64,000 nucleotides of DNA from Bog-473 sp963783965 (GCA_963783965.1 CAWAPQ010000008.1:62001-126000); one strand, 5' to 3'. Counted from the stretch's first letter, positions 14,760-24,325 are shown. Notes: a model not told the origin generated them from the sequence alone. Numbers and translations are program-made.

Positions 14760-17744
14760 TCAGCCGAAACTCTGAATGGCGGCCATCCCGACGATGGGCC
14801 GGTTCAGGTGGATGCTGCCGGCCGAGCCGTAGAAGCCGGCGTCGCCGTAGCTGAAGATCCCCCCGTCGCGCCCGACCATCCAGTATCCCTGGCCGTCGGC
14901 TGTGCGATTCATGCCGACCACCGGGGCGCTGATGGGCATGCCCCCTGCTGATCCGAAGTAGGCGACGTTCCCGAAGTTGAAGATGCCGCCGTCCGACGCG
15001 ACGAGCCAGTAGCCACTCCCGTCGGGGGCCGGCGTCATGCCGACGATCGGCTTCTGCAGCGGCAGTCCTCCGGTGGATCCGAAGAATTGCGCGTCGCCGA
15101 ACGCGAAGATCCCTCCGTCGGACGCCACGAGCCAGTAGCCGCCGCCGTCGAAGGTCGAGGCCATGCCGACGATCGGCTTGTCGAGGGGCAGGCCGCCGGT
15201 GGATCCGAAGAATTGCGCGTCGCCGAACGCGAAGATCCCACCGTCGGACGCCACGAGCCAGTAGCCGCCGCCGTCGGGAGTGGGCGAAATGGCGACGATC
15301 GGTGCATTGAGGTGCATGCCGCCGGTGGAGCCGTAGAAGACGGCGTCTCCGAAGGCAAAGATGCCGCCGTCCGATGCCAGTAGCCAGTAGCCGGCATCGT
15401 CCGGTGTCGCCGCCATGCCGACGATCGGCGCGTTCAGATGGAGGCTTCCCGTGGAGCCGTAGAACTGGGCACCGCCGTAGCTGAAGATCCCGCCGTCGCT
15501 GGCGACTTCCCAGTATCCAGGCGCGCTGATGGGTTCGATGTCGATGACGAGGCTCGCCTGGGCCGACAAGAGGTTCGAGTCCGTGACGCTGAAGGTGACC
15601 GGGTACTGACCCGAGATCGTGGGCGTGCCGCTCAGGCTGCCGTTGGCCGCCAGGTGCGTGCCGGGCGGCATGGTCCCCCCGGCGACCGCCCACGAGTACG
15701 GTGCCAGGCCGCCACTGGCCGCCAGGGAGGCGGCGTAGGGGACGCCGACCGTACCGACGGTGAGGCTGGTGGTGCTGACGGTTGGCGGCGCCGAAAGAGT
15801 GGCAATGGTGCCGCCAAAGTTGGTGCCGGTCCCGACCGCTTCGCAGTTGACGGGGCTGGCACATGTCACACCGGACAGCGAGACTTCGCCGGGCGGAGCG
15901 GGCTGGCTCGTCCACTGCGCGCCGCCGTCACTCGTCGTGGCGATGGTCGAGCCGCCGACGGCAGTGCACAGTGACGCGCTCACGCAGCTGACGGACTGCA
16001 AGGCGGTCGACCCGGCCGGTGTTCCCTGGTCGCTCCAGACGGAGCCGCCGTCCGTCGTCGCGATGACGTGGGCGCCGGCGGCCAGGCAAGTGGTGTCGCT
16101 CGGGCAGGAGATGCCGTTGAGGCTGGTGATTGCGGTCGGCGGGGTCTGGGGAACCCAGCTCGTCCCTCCGTTGCTGGTGGAGAGGATCACCGCGCTCGGG
16201 CCGCCTGAGGAAAGCCCAACAGCAGTGCAGTGCATGGCATCAGGGCAGGAAATCCCCGTGAAGTTGGTCACGACCCCCGGGTAGGGCTCCGTCGTCCACG
16301 ACGCACCCCCATTGGCGGTTGCGATGATGCTGGGCGACGAGCTGCCGAAGTCGCTCACGGCGTGACATGTGGTGGCGTTCACACACGAGACGGCCGTGAG
16401 GATGCCGACCCCGCTCGGGAGGGACTCAGATGTCCACGTGGCGCCGGCGTCGACCGTCCCGATGACCGCCGGGCTGCCGAAGACGCCGAACCCTACGGCC
16501 GTGCAATCGGATTTCGTTGCACACGAAATGCCGTTGAGGCCCGCGACGTTGGAAGGAATTGCCTGATCGCTCCATGCATACCCCTCATTGACCGAGGCGA
16601 GCACCGAGTGCACCCCCGCCGCGAAGCAGTCGGCGGTGGTCGGGCACGACACCGAACTCAAGCGGCTGGTGCCCGGTGGCGGAGTTTGCGCAGTCCACGA
16701 CAGACCACCCGTCGTCGTCCCCATGATCGTGGACCCCGCCCCGATATTGCCTGTGTTTCCGACGGCGATGCAGTTCGCGGTAGTCGAGCAGGAGACGCCG
16801 GTGAGATCGACGGCATTGCTGGGCGGGGTCTGGAGTGACCAGGTGGATCCGTTGTTCGAAGTGCTGACGGCGTACGGGGTGGAGCTGAGGTTGGTGCCTA
16901 CGGCGATGCATGTGGATTTGGCTCGTGACAGGTCATGGTATTGAGCTGCTGACCGCTCGGCAACGAGCTGGCTTCGGTCCATGACCCTCCACCATCGGTT
17001 GTGCTGAAAGCGACTCCGCCTCCAGCCGTAGCGATGCCGACAGTCGTGCAGTCAGACTCCGTAGAAACAGGAAATGCCGGATAGCGAAGCCACTAAAGGT
17101 TGCTGAAGCAAGGCTCCAGCCGGTGTCATCGTCGTCTGCCGAGTATCGATGGCCTGTTGTCGACGGTTCCAACGGCTACGCAAGTGAGGGCGTTGGGACA
17201 CGAGACCCCCGTCAAAGTGTCTGTTTCGAGTGGCGGCGTTTCTGAATTCCAAACGGATCCATTCGACGTCTGAACGATTCCGATTTCCGCCCACCGCCGT
17301 GCATTCATCGATGTCGAAACAGGAGATCGATTGCGCCGGGAACGACGAGTCTTGAACCATCCATGTCTCTCCACCGTTGCTCGACTTATAGATCCCAGAG
17401 CCCCCGCCGGCGTAACAGACGGCTGCCGACGGGCACGACACTGCCGACAGCGTCGTCACGCCTGACGGCGGAGTCGCATCGGACCAGGTTCCGCCGTCGT
17501 TCTCGGTGACGATGACGGAGGCCACGTGGCCTCCGTCATCACCGACGGCAACGCAGGTCGTTGTGCCCGGCGCGCAGGAGACCGCGTCGACGTTGGCCAA
17601 CGGGGTGAAGGTGGCGGTCGATTGCCAGCTCGGGGTGGCGGCGGCCGCCGGAAGTGTTGACACCTGTGTCCCGAGTACCCCGAAGAGCGCGACGAGCGTT
17701 GCCGTCGCCAACGTGACGAGGGTGATTCTCCGGACCGTGTACAC
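14760..17744 (-). pseudogene. Broken secreted repeat protein with clustered frameshifts
   Basis: Reading leftward from 17744, a signal peptide (residues 1-36, ending PAAAA) starts a protein of repeated units with a W..(Q/A)..P...L..VSC....C.AVG pattern. An Ig-like putative segment follows, then six C-terminal repeats of about 41 residues around GYWLVASDGGIFAFGDA. Between about 17290 and 16920 the repeat pattern jumps between frames several times: near 17285, 17150, 17055 and 16925, with a possible extra jump near 17120. Stops such as the TGA at 17052-17054 fall in the original frame. Upstream and downstream parts share one frame. Either this is a decaying surface-protein gene or the sequence has local indel errors. 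If intact it would be about 990 residues and exported. Confidence 0.8.
15071..15276. repeat. 126-bp tandem duplication inside the DGGIF repeat region
   Basis: The 80 bp at 15071-15150 recur at 15197-15276 with a single visible difference (CCCTCCG versus CCCACCG). The period is 126 bp, or 42 codons, one protein repeat. This shows recent unit duplication within a larger set of six diverged repeats covering about 14767-15520. Confidence 0.8.
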
Positions 17745-17852
17745 CCGCCACCTCCCTCCGACGCGGAGAGCCCACCGAATGAATGCAGGTCGTATCGGCC
17801 AATTTCCGCCCGATTTAAAGCGGTTTTCGCGCGAGAAGAGGAACCGTCGTTG

Positions 17853-18818
17853 CTAGGTCGGCTGCGATGTGGCCGCGACGACATTGGGTGGCGTCCGCCC
17901 GGCCAGGACGTCACACACGCCTTGACACGCCAGGCGCGCCATGCGCGTGCGCGTCTGAATTGTTGCACTCCCGATGTGAGGAAGGAGGGTTGTACGCGGT
18001 GCGCTGAGCACGCGCTGACTCACTCGTGGTTCCCCGTCGTAGACGTCGAGTCCGGCGGCGTAGATCGATCCCGCTTCAAGCGCGTCGACGAGTGCGTCTT
18101 CGTCCACAACGGGTCCGCGTGCCGTGTTGATCAAGACCGCCGTCGGCTTCATGCGATCCAGTTGTGCGGCCCCGATCAGATGCCGCGTCGACTCGTTCAG
18201 CGGAACATGCAGGCTGACGATGTCCGATCGCTCCAGGAGTTCGTCGAGTGTCGGGACGAAACCGGGAAGGCCCGTGTCGTGGCGCGTTGTGTGCAGCACC
18301 TCCATGTCGAATCCGGCCGCCCGTTGGGCCACGGCACGGGCGATACGACCGAAACCGACGAGTCCGAGCGTGGCCCCGTGTACGTCACGGGCCAGATGCG
18401 TGCCGAAACCCCACCCCGTCCACCGGCCTTCTCGAAGGTCCCGCTCGGCATCGCTGGCAAGCCGGGTTGCAGTCAGGATCAGAAGGAAGGCGAGGTCTGC
18501 CGTCGTGTCATCGAGCACACCGGGGGTGTTGCAGACCGTGATGCCCATCGCGGTTGCCGAGACGACATCGATGTTGTCGTACCCGACGGCCGCATTGGCC
18601 ACGACCCGGAGCCGTCCGCTTCGCCCGGACTCGAGGACACCGGCGTCGATGCGATCGGTGAGGTGGCAGACGATCCCGTCACATTCGGCGGCCGCCCGGG
18701 TCAGCTCCTCCGGCGAGAGACGGGCCCCGTCCTCGCGCAGCACGATCTCGTGGCCCGCGTCGATCAGGGGGTCGGTCCCGCCCTCCGTCAAGGGGCGGGT
18801 GACAAGGACGCGCGCCAC
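17853..18818 (-). CDS. D-isomer-specific 2-hydroxyacid dehydrogenase (glyoxylate/hydroxypyruvate reductase-like)
   Basis: A 321-residue NAD(P)-dependent enzyme reducing 2-oxoacids. The Rossmann motif is GLVGFGRIARAVA; catalytic residues are the Arg in NTARGPVVDEDAL, the Glu in DVYDGEP and the His in LLPHIGSAT. The substrate-binding loop is VANAAVGYDNIDV. The GTG start directly follows the stop of the upstream cupin gene (TAGGTG), so they form one transcript. Glyoxylate reductase is the closest family by eye; the true substrate is not certain. Confidence 0.88.
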   Translation of the reverse strand: MARVLVTRPLTEGGTDPLIDAGHEIVLREDGARLSPEELTRAAAECDGIVCHLTDRIDAGVLESGRSGRLRVVANAAVGYDNIDVVSATAMGITVCNTPGVLDDTTADLAFLLILTATRLASDAERDLREGRWTGWGFGTHLARDVHGATLGLVGFGRIARAVAQRAAGFDMEVLHTTRHDTGLPGFVPTLDELLERSDIVSLHVPLNESTRHLIGAAQLDRMKPTAVLINTARGPVVDEDALVDALEAGSIYAAGLDVYDGEPRVSQRVLSAPRTTLLPHIGSATIQTRTRMARLACQGVCDVLAGRTPPNVVAATSQPT

Positions 18819-19202
18819 CTAGTGCGTCGTGTAGTTGATGGCGCCCGCACCCTTGACGCCGATGGCGAAGCAGAAGCAATGGATCGGGGCATGGTCGCTG
18901 ATCGGACGCAGCGAGTGGACCTTGTCCGGCGGGATGTACACGAGGTCGCCCTGGGAGATCGGGCGGTCTTCGCCATCGATCGTCATGATGCCCTTCCCGT
19001 TCATGACGTAATAGAACTCATGGGTCGGATGCGAGTGCGGGTCGACCAGGCCTCCGCCTGGGACCTCGAACTCGTTGACCAGCTCCAGGTAGCCCCCGTC
19101 AGTGATGTCCTTGAACTCGCGGGACTCGATCATCCACCAGACCGGGACGGTGCCATTGTGCTCGACGACCGGCGCCTTGGCTTCAATGCTGCGCACATCC
19201 AT
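18819..19202 (-). CDS. Small cupin-domain protein
   Basis: A 127-residue single cupin. The metal site is visible as PHSHPTHEFYYVMNGKG (His, His, Glu) and the second motif as GDLVYIPPDKVHSLRP (His). Such proteins can be dioxygenases, isomerases or sensors; nothing here decides which. It starts at ATG 19202 behind a GGGAGG ribosome site and is followed without gap by the dehydrogenase gene. Its promoter carries a TGAC-N6-GTCA palindrome like the one beside the TetR gene at 21.6-22.3 kb. Confidence 0.85.
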   Translation of the reverse strand: MDVRSIEAKAPVVEHNGTVPVWWMIESREFKDITDGGYLELVNEFEVPGGGLVDPHSHPTHEFYYVMNGKGIMTIDGEDRPISQGDLVYIPPDKVHSLRPISDHAPIHCFCFAIGVKGAGAINYTTH

Positions 19203-19230
19203 CCTGTTGGCCTCCCAAGGTTTCCTAGAC

Positions 19231-19249
19231 TGACTCCAGCGTCAGGTTA
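19231..19249 (-). promoter_or_regulatory. TGAC-N6-GTCA operator candidate before cupin operon
   Basis: On the minus strand the sequence is TAACCTGACGCTGGAGTCA: a TAACC segment next to a TGAC-N6-GTCA palindrome, 30 bp upstream of the cupin start. The same TAACC-TGAC-N6-GTCA order occurs at 22387-22405 beside the TetR gene. Confidence 0.6.
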
Positions 19250-19309
19250 GGCCGCGTTGCACCGCAGGCGCACCGTCCGTGGCGCCGGTCGAGCGAAACG
19301 AGAGCGAGC

Positions 19310-19855
19310 ATGTCCCCAAAGACAGCAAATGGAGAACGAGCCATGGTCCCGCAGCCGCTCACGGAAGAAGCGTGGTCACCGTTCGGCTGGCTCCCCGTCG
19401 CCGACGTCGACCCGAGGGACGGCAAGGAGAGGATGACCTTCGAGTGGGCCGACGCCCACGTGAACCTGATCGGCCACGCACGGAAAGAGGTCCCCGAGAC
19501 CCCCAACGGCCTCCGCTGCGACATGCTCTTCCGCCACGACACCCACACCCAGGCCTTGATGCCCCTCAATGTTCCGGCCGTGATCGTCGTGGCCCCGGCC
19601 GCCGTCGAATTCACCGACGAGGCGGAAGCCACCACCGTCCGAGCCTTCCGGATCGAGCCCCTCGAGTCACTGGTACTGCATCAGGGCACCTGGCACTGGG
19701 GCCCGTTCCCGATCGAGGGCCCTGAGGTGCGGCTGTTCAACGTCCAGGGGCTCCGCTACGCCGAGGACAACCGCTGCGTCGACCTGGCCGCCAAGGGCCT
19801 GTCCATCGAGGTCGACTTCTCACGGTCGGCCGGCGGAGCCCTTCGTGGAGCTTGA
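19310..19855 (+). CDS. Ureidoglycolate lyase (AllA)-like protein
   Basis: A 181-residue protein of the AllA/ureidoglycolate lyase cupin-like fold, which in purine breakdown cleaves ureidoglycolate to glyoxylate and urea. The family features QALMPLNVPAVIVVAP and LHQGTWHWGPFPI are visible. No other allantoin genes are nearby, but a glyoxylate-reductase-like enzyme and a cupin are encoded divergently. It overlaps the next gene by 11 bp. A role in another small-acid pathway is possible. Confidence 0.75.
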   Translation: MSPKTANGERAMVPQPLTEEAWSPFGWLPVADVDPRDGKERMTFEWADAHVNLIGHARKEVPETPNGLRCDMLFRHDTHTQALMPLNVPAVIVVAPAAVEFTDEAEATTVRAFRIEPLESLVLHQGTWHWGPFPIEGPEVRLFNVQGLRYAEDNRCVDLAAKGLSIEVDFSRSAGGALRGA

Positions 19856-20765
19856 CGACGCCGAAGAGGCGGAGCTGGTCCCGGCCACCGTGGCCGAGCT
19901 GGTGGATTCCCTCACGGCCCGTGCCTCGGGCCGGAGCGCCGACGGGAGGGCCACGTTCGTCACGACCTGCCCGAAGTGGTGGGTGCACGGTCGTGTGTTC
20001 GGCGGCATGGTGGTGGGCCAGGCGTTGAACGCCGCTATGCAGACCGTTCCCGCCGGCCTCGAGGTGCACTCCCTCCACGGGTACTTTTTGCGGCCCACCA
20101 GTCCCGGATCCCAGACGACCCACGTCGTCGACACTGTGCGGGACGGAAGGTCGTTCAGCACTCGACAGGTGACGAGCGAGGTGGAGGGCAAGGAGACCTT
20201 CCGCATGACCTGTTCCTTCCACGCGCCCGAGAACGGAGACAGCTATCAGCTCCCGATCGCTCCGGCCATACCTCGGCCCGGTGACGTCGAGGGGTTCGAG
20301 GAGCCCTTCCCTTTCGACGTCCGGGAGCTCGGGACGACAGAGCGTCGGGCGGACGGTACATACGAATCGACTCGTCGTTGCTGGTTCCGCTCGCGTCAGC
20401 CTCTGTCGGACGACCCGATGGTGCACGCCGGTTTCCTGGCGTATTTCTCCGATATGACGGGAGCCTCGTTCCGTCCGCACAGCCTGGGCGTGTGGGGCAC
20501 GCACACCGACGCCAGCCTCGATCACGCCCTGTGGTTCCACCGCCCCTGGAGGGCCGATGTCTGGAGCCTCTTCGACATCCATACGCTCGTCAACGCGGGC
20601 GGCAGGGCCACTATTCGCGCGACGATGCACGGCGAGGACGGGACCCTGCACCTGAGCATGGCGCAGGAATTGCTGATCCGGGAGCTGGACGAACCACTGC
20701 AGGTGAAGGCCCCGGCGTGGTCGAAGCGTGACGCACCAACGGGAGGGGTCAGTGGGACTGCTTGA
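19845..20765 (+). CDS. Acyl-CoA thioesterase II (TesB-like)
   Basis: A 306-residue double-hotdog thioesterase hydrolysing acyl-CoA to free acid and CoA. The first hotdog runs to about residue 120 (GRVFGGMVVGQALNAA, LHGYFLRPTSPG). The second contains SLDHALWFHRPWRADVWSL with the conserved acidic residue, and a GRATIRATM strand. It starts with GTG inside the end of the previous gene and overlaps the next SDR gene by 14 bp, so the three are co-translated. Confidence 0.88.
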   Translation: MELDDAEEAELVPATVAELVDSLTARASGRSADGRATFVTTCPKWWVHGRVFGGMVVGQALNAAMQTVPAGLEVHSLHGYFLRPTSPGSQTTHVVDTVRDGRSFSTRQVTSEVEGKETFRMTCSFHAPENGDSYQLPIAPAIPRPGDVEGFEEPFPFDVRELGTTERRADGTYESTRRCWFRSRQPLSDDPMVHAGFLAYFSDMTGASFRPHSLGVWGTHTDASLDHALWFHRPWRADVWSLFDIHTLVNAGGRATIRATMHGEDGTLHLSMAQELLIRELDEPLQVKAPAWSKRDAPTGGVSGTA

Positions 20766-21546
20766 GGGTCACAGAGCCGTGGTCACCGGCGGTGGATCAG
20801 GCATCGGACGGGCGACGTGCCGTCGCATGGCCGAAGAGGGTGCCCAGGTGGCGGTGCTCGATCTCAACGGAGAGTCTGCTGTCGCCGTCGCCGCCGAAAT
20901 CGGGGGGGTTGCCTTCGGCGTGGACGTGGGAGAGCCCGACGCGCTGCGAGTGGCCGTCGACGCGGCGGCATCGGCGCTCGGAGGGCTCTCCATCATCTAC
21001 AACAACGCCGGAACGGGCGCCTTCAACAAGCTGCACGAGATGGACCTGGCCGAATGGGACCGGGTGCTCAGGGTGAACCTGACGGGGGTCTGGGCCGGGA
21101 TCCGGGCGGCGGTGCCGCACCTGCTGGCCGGCGGAGGCGGCTCCATCGTCAGTACCGCATCCATCAGCGGGACACGGCCCGCCGCGGGGGAGAGCCCCTA
21201 CGCGGCCAGCAAGGCGGCGGTGGCCGCCCTGACGGCGTCGGCTGCCCTGGAGTACGCACCCACCATTCGGGTCAACGCCGTGTCGCCGGGGATGATCCTG
21301 ACGGCGATGACGGAGCAGATGTTCGAATTCATGCCCAGTCAGACGGAGCGCTTCGAGAAGGGCACACCCGTGGCCCGGATCGGCGAGCCCGAGGACATCG
21401 CCGACGTCGTCGTGTTCCTTTGTTCGGACATGGCTCGCTTCGTCACCGGGCAGAACATCGTCGTCGACGGTGGGCTGACGCTCCACGGTTCGGGTGTCGA
21501 CGGCATTTACGACCTCGTGTTCCCGGCGAAGCCACCCCGCGCATAG
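20752..21546 (+). CDS. Short-chain dehydrogenase/reductase
   Basis: A 264-residue classical SDR. The cofactor motif is TGGGSGIGRA near residue 10, the NNAG motif follows strand four, and the catalytic set is Ser in ISGTRP and YAASK. The C-terminus ends in DGGLTLHGSGVDG, typical of the family. I placed the start at GTG 20752, where a GGGAGGGG ribosome site precedes the domain, rather than at 20728. The substrate is unknown; context suggests a hydroxyacyl or sterol-like alcohol. Confidence 0.88.
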   Translation: MGLLEGHRAVVTGGGSGIGRATCRRMAEEGAQVAVLDLNGESAVAVAAEIGGVAFGVDVGEPDALRVAVDAAASALGGLSIIYNNAGTGAFNKLHEMDLAEWDRVLRVNLTGVWAGIRAAVPHLLAGGGGSIVSTASISGTRPAAGESPYAASKAAVAALTASAALEYAPTIRVNAVSPGMILTAMTEQMFEFMPSQTERFEKGTPVARIGEPEDIADVVVFLCSDMARFVTGQNIVVDGGLTLHGSGVDGIYDLVFPAKPPRA

Positions 21547-21562
21547 GCCGGTCGCTCCTTGT

Positions 21563-22348
21563 TCAGGCGTTCGAGTCGAAGAGGGCTCGGTACACCATGG
21601 TCGTCATGGTCTCCAGAGCGAGATCATCGATCGGTTGTCCGACGAACTCACGCAGGTAGTGGAAGCGGTCGAGCATGGCCAGGGTGGCGAGCCCCGCCGC
21701 GTCGGGGTCGATGATGTGCCCCGAGGATTCAGGCCCGATCTGCTTTGCCAACGCGCCGGACATGGAGATGAAGGTGTCGCGAATCAGCTCGAGGAGCTCC
21801 GGATCGATCACCGCCAGGTCGGTCCAGGCTCGGAACAGCGGCGCGTAACGGGTCCAGAGCTCGGAGTAGGCCCGGATCCATCCGTGTACGTCCTCCCACT
21901 GCGGTGCACTCCCCTCGGCAGGGAGCGTGCTCAACGCGTCGTAGAGGGTCTGCGCCTCGCCGGACGCCTCTGCCACCAGGGCCCGGAGCAGATCCTCTTT
22001 GTTTGAGAAGTAGAGGTAGAAGGTGCCGTGCGAGGTCTTGGCGATCTCGACCACGTCGTTCACCCTGGTCGCGTGGTAGCCGCGTCGGTCGAACGCCACC
22101 ATGGCCGCGTCCAGCAGCTTGCGCATCGTCCGTCGGCCCTGGCTCCGCAGCACTCGCTTGCTGGCCGGTGCGCCGACGGCGTCGGCCTCGGGTGTGGCGG
22201 CACCGTTGGAGCGGCCGCCGAGCCCGTTGGCTGCACCCGTCACCGCCCGGCTGGCGCCCTTAGCGGTCGCAGCCTTCTTCGCTGTCGCCGGCCGAGCGGC
22301 GTTCTTCGGGGCGGGCGCCGGGCCGGGCTGGACTCTCGGCGGTCCCAT
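21563..22348 (-). CDS. TetR-family regulator with long basic N-terminal extension
   Basis: A 261-residue repressor-type protein. The helix-turn-helix is at about residues 74-130 (RKLLDAAMVAFDRRGYHATRVNDVV, GTFYLYFSNKEDLL), followed by an all-helical ligand domain. The first 70 residues are an Ala/Pro/Lys-rich disordered extension, unusual for TetR. It is divergent from a CoA-transferase gene, and the shared gap holds a perfect 8-bp-arm palindrome, so autoregulation and control of the CoA-transferase are likely. It converges with the SDR gene. Confidence 0.9.
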   Translation of the reverse strand: MGPPRVQPGPAPAPKNAARPATAKKAATAKGASRAVTGAANGLGGRSNGAATPEADAVGAPASKRVLRSQGRRTMRKLLDAAMVAFDRRGYHATRVNDVVEIAKTSHGTFYLYFSNKEDLLRALVAEASGEAQTLYDALSTLPAEGSAPQWEDVHGWIRAYSELWTRYAPLFRAWTDLAVIDPELLELIRDTFISMSGALAKQIGPESSGHIIDPDAAGLATLAMLDRFHYLREFVGQPIDDLALETMTTMVYRALFDSNA

Positions 22349-22387
22349 GCCCGGTGCATGGTAGTGCCGGGCATGGTCGAAATGGCT

Positions 22388-22409
22388 AACCTGACACGGT
22401 GGTCAGGTT
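22388..22409. promoter_or_regulatory. Perfect palindromic TetR operator candidate
   Basis: AACCTGAC-ACGGTG-GTCAGGTT: perfect 8-bp arms with a 6-bp spacer, between the divergent tetR and CoA-transferase genes. A TAACCT at 22387-22392 overlaps the left arm and could be the -10 of the CoA-transferase promoter, so binding would block polymerase. Confidence 0.8.
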
Positions 22410-22444
22410 TGGTTGGGGAGAAAAATGAGGTCGGACCAGGGATT

Positions 22445-24166
22445 ATGTGGTTTGGCCTCGGGCGTGAAGCGGATTTTGTGACGCCGACGAGCAACCCAGT
22501 CGTGACCTCGCTCCAGGAGGCCGTCGCACGGAGCGTGCGGCCCGGGGACTCCGTGCTGGTCATGATGGGGCACAGCCGCTGGACGGCGGCCGCCCGGGAG
22601 CTCACCAGGCAATTCTGGCGGACGGACCCCGGCTTCACCCTCGTGATGACAAGCCTTGGCGCGCTGGGCGGCGCGTTCTTCAAGGGTGGTCTCGTGCGGA
22701 AGGTGGTCACGGCCTATTCGGGCAACAGCTTCCCCACCTACAACCCGAATCCCATCTTCCGGCAGGCCTACGAATCGGGTGAGGTCGAGGTCGAACACTG
22801 GTCCATCCTCACCCTGTCGCAACGTCTCGAAGCCGCCGCCCGTGGCTTGCCCGCGGCGGTGACCGGATCACTGGTCGGCTCGTCCATGGCGGACAACGAG
22901 GCCTTCGCCGTCGTCGACTCGCCGTTTGGGCCCCTCGGACTGCTCCAGCCGTTGGTGCCCGACGTCGCCCTCGTCCACGCCGCCGCGGCCGATCCAGCGG
23001 GCAACCTTGCTCTTTCCGAGCCCCTCCTCGATGGCGTGTGGGGGGCCTGGGCCGCCCGCCGAGGCGTCGTGGCGACCGTCGAGCGGGTGGTCGATGACCT
23101 CGAGGGCCTCGGGCACCGGGTCCGGATTCCCGGTCACCGCGTCCTGGCGGTGGTGGAGGCGCCATTTGGCGCCCACCCGGGAGGCTGCTACGCGCCCGGG
23201 CTTCCCGTCCGGAGCTATGGGGAGGACATCGCCCACTGGAGTGAGGCCGCCGACGCGGCAGCCAACAACCGATTCGACGCCTATGTCGACGAATGGGTGC
23301 TCGGTCCGTCCACCCACGAGGACTACCTGGCTCGCGTCGGGCCGGACCAACTCAGGTGGCTTGAAGGTCGGTCGGACCCCATGTCGTGGAAGGCCGATGC
23401 CGATGCCAATCCGGTCGTCGAGGACCCCGCGGTGTCCCGCTGGGAACAGGCGGCCTCGCTCGGAGCCCGTGAGATCGAGCGGGTGGTGGACGCGGTCGGG
23501 GCCGATGCCGTGCTCGCGGGTGCCGGGGTGGCCAACCTGGCCGCTTGGGTTGCGGTTGGGCGGGCTCGGGCAGCCGGGCGCAACGTCATGCTGACGGCCG
23601 AGCTGGGGCTCTGGGGGTACGAACCGACGCCCGCCGACCCCTACATCTTCAACCAGCGGGTCTTCCCGGCCACCCCGTATCTCTCCGACGCATCGGCCGT
23701 GCTCGGCATGGTCATCGGCGGCCCTGGGACCACGACGGTGGGTTGCCTGGGTGCAGCTCAGGTCGACCGCAACGGTTCGTTGAACTCCACCCAGCTCGAG
23801 GGTGGACGCTTCCTGGTCGGCTCTGGCGGGGCAAATGACGTCGCCAGCCGGGCCACGGCGTGCGTGGTGGTGACATTGGCCCGGCCCGAGCGGCTTCCCG
23901 AGGCCGTCGCGTATGTGACGTCACCTGGACAGAGGGTCGTCAGCGTCGTGACCGACAAGGGCATCCTGCGGCGTGACGACGGTGTATTGCGTCTGGCGGC
24001 CGTCCCGGCTGGCGACGGCACGTTCGAAGAAAGAGTGCGGGAGTTCACGTCGTCGTGCGGATATCAGCCTGACGTGGCGCGGGAGGTCGAGGAGCTTGCG
24101 GCCGTACGTTTCGACGAGGTGCGGGCGTTGCGCGAGTACGACCGGCGGAGGTTGTTCCTGAACTAA
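22445..24166 (+). CDS. Family I CoA-transferase with fused alpha and beta parts
   Basis: A protein of about 573 residues joining both halves of a class I CoA-transferase, which moves CoA between acids. The N-terminal half has the phosphate-loop-like segment RPGDSVLVMMGHSRWTAA and GALGGAFFKGGLV. The second half has the glutaconate/acetate CoA-transferase type ending with VTDKGILRRDDGVLRLAAV. I cannot assign the catalytic glutamate with certainty. I used ATG 22445; a GTG 30 bp later is an alternative. The operon-like run into an ABC importer suggests activation of an imported carboxylic acid. Confidence 0.8.
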   Translation: MWFGLGREADFVTPTSNPVVTSLQEAVARSVRPGDSVLVMMGHSRWTAAARELTRQFWRTDPGFTLVMTSLGALGGAFFKGGLVRKVVTAYSGNSFPTYNPNPIFRQAYESGEVEVEHWSILTLSQRLEAAARGLPAAVTGSLVGSSMADNEAFAVVDSPFGPLGLLQPLVPDVALVHAAAADPAGNLALSEPLLDGVWGAWAARRGVVATVERVVDDLEGLGHRVRIPGHRVLAVVEAPFGAHPGGCYAPGLPVRSYGEDIAHWSEAADAAANNRFDAYVDEWVLGPSTHEDYLARVGPDQLRWLEGRSDPMSWKADADANPVVEDPAVSRWEQAASLGAREIERVVDAVGADAVLAGAGVANLAAWVAVGRARAAGRNVMLTAELGLWGYEPTPADPYIFNQRVFPATPYLSDASAVLGMVIGGPGTTTVGCLGAAQVDRNGSLNSTQLEGGRFLVGSGGANDVASRATACVVVTLARPERLPEAVAYVTSPGQRVVSVVTDKGILRRDDGVLRLAAVPAGDGTFEERVREFTSSCGYQPDVAREVEELAAVRFDEVRALREYDRRRLFLN

Positions 24167-24190
24167 CCCGGCCGAAACGACCCGGAGCAA

Positions 24191-24207
24191 GCCCGCGTCG
24201 TGCGGGC
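24191..24207. terminator. GC hairpin after CoA-transferase gene
   Basis: GCCCGC-GTCGT-GCGGGC forms a perfect 6-bp stem with a 5-base loop, 25 bp after the CoA-transferase stop. No T-run follows; it could be a factor-assisted terminator or an RNA-processing site before the ABC operon. Confidence 0.4.
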
Positions 24208-24325
24208 GAAAGTCATGCAATTTGGCGACGTGAGGAAGCACAAGGGGTGAGCAATGGGCGTGAAGCCCTCCAGCTACAGTGACCGGCATCCCGGGGGGGA
24301 TGCACGACCGACGATTGGGGACGGT

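Noticed and set aside
14767..15520. Regular repeats that might suggest a CRISPR array
   Set aside because: The units are coding (41-42 codons of a DGGIF repeat) with no unique spacers and no cas genes nearby.
17745..17852. Possible mobile-element scar near the broken surface gene
   Set aside because: No terminal inverted repeats, target duplication or transposase remnant seen there.
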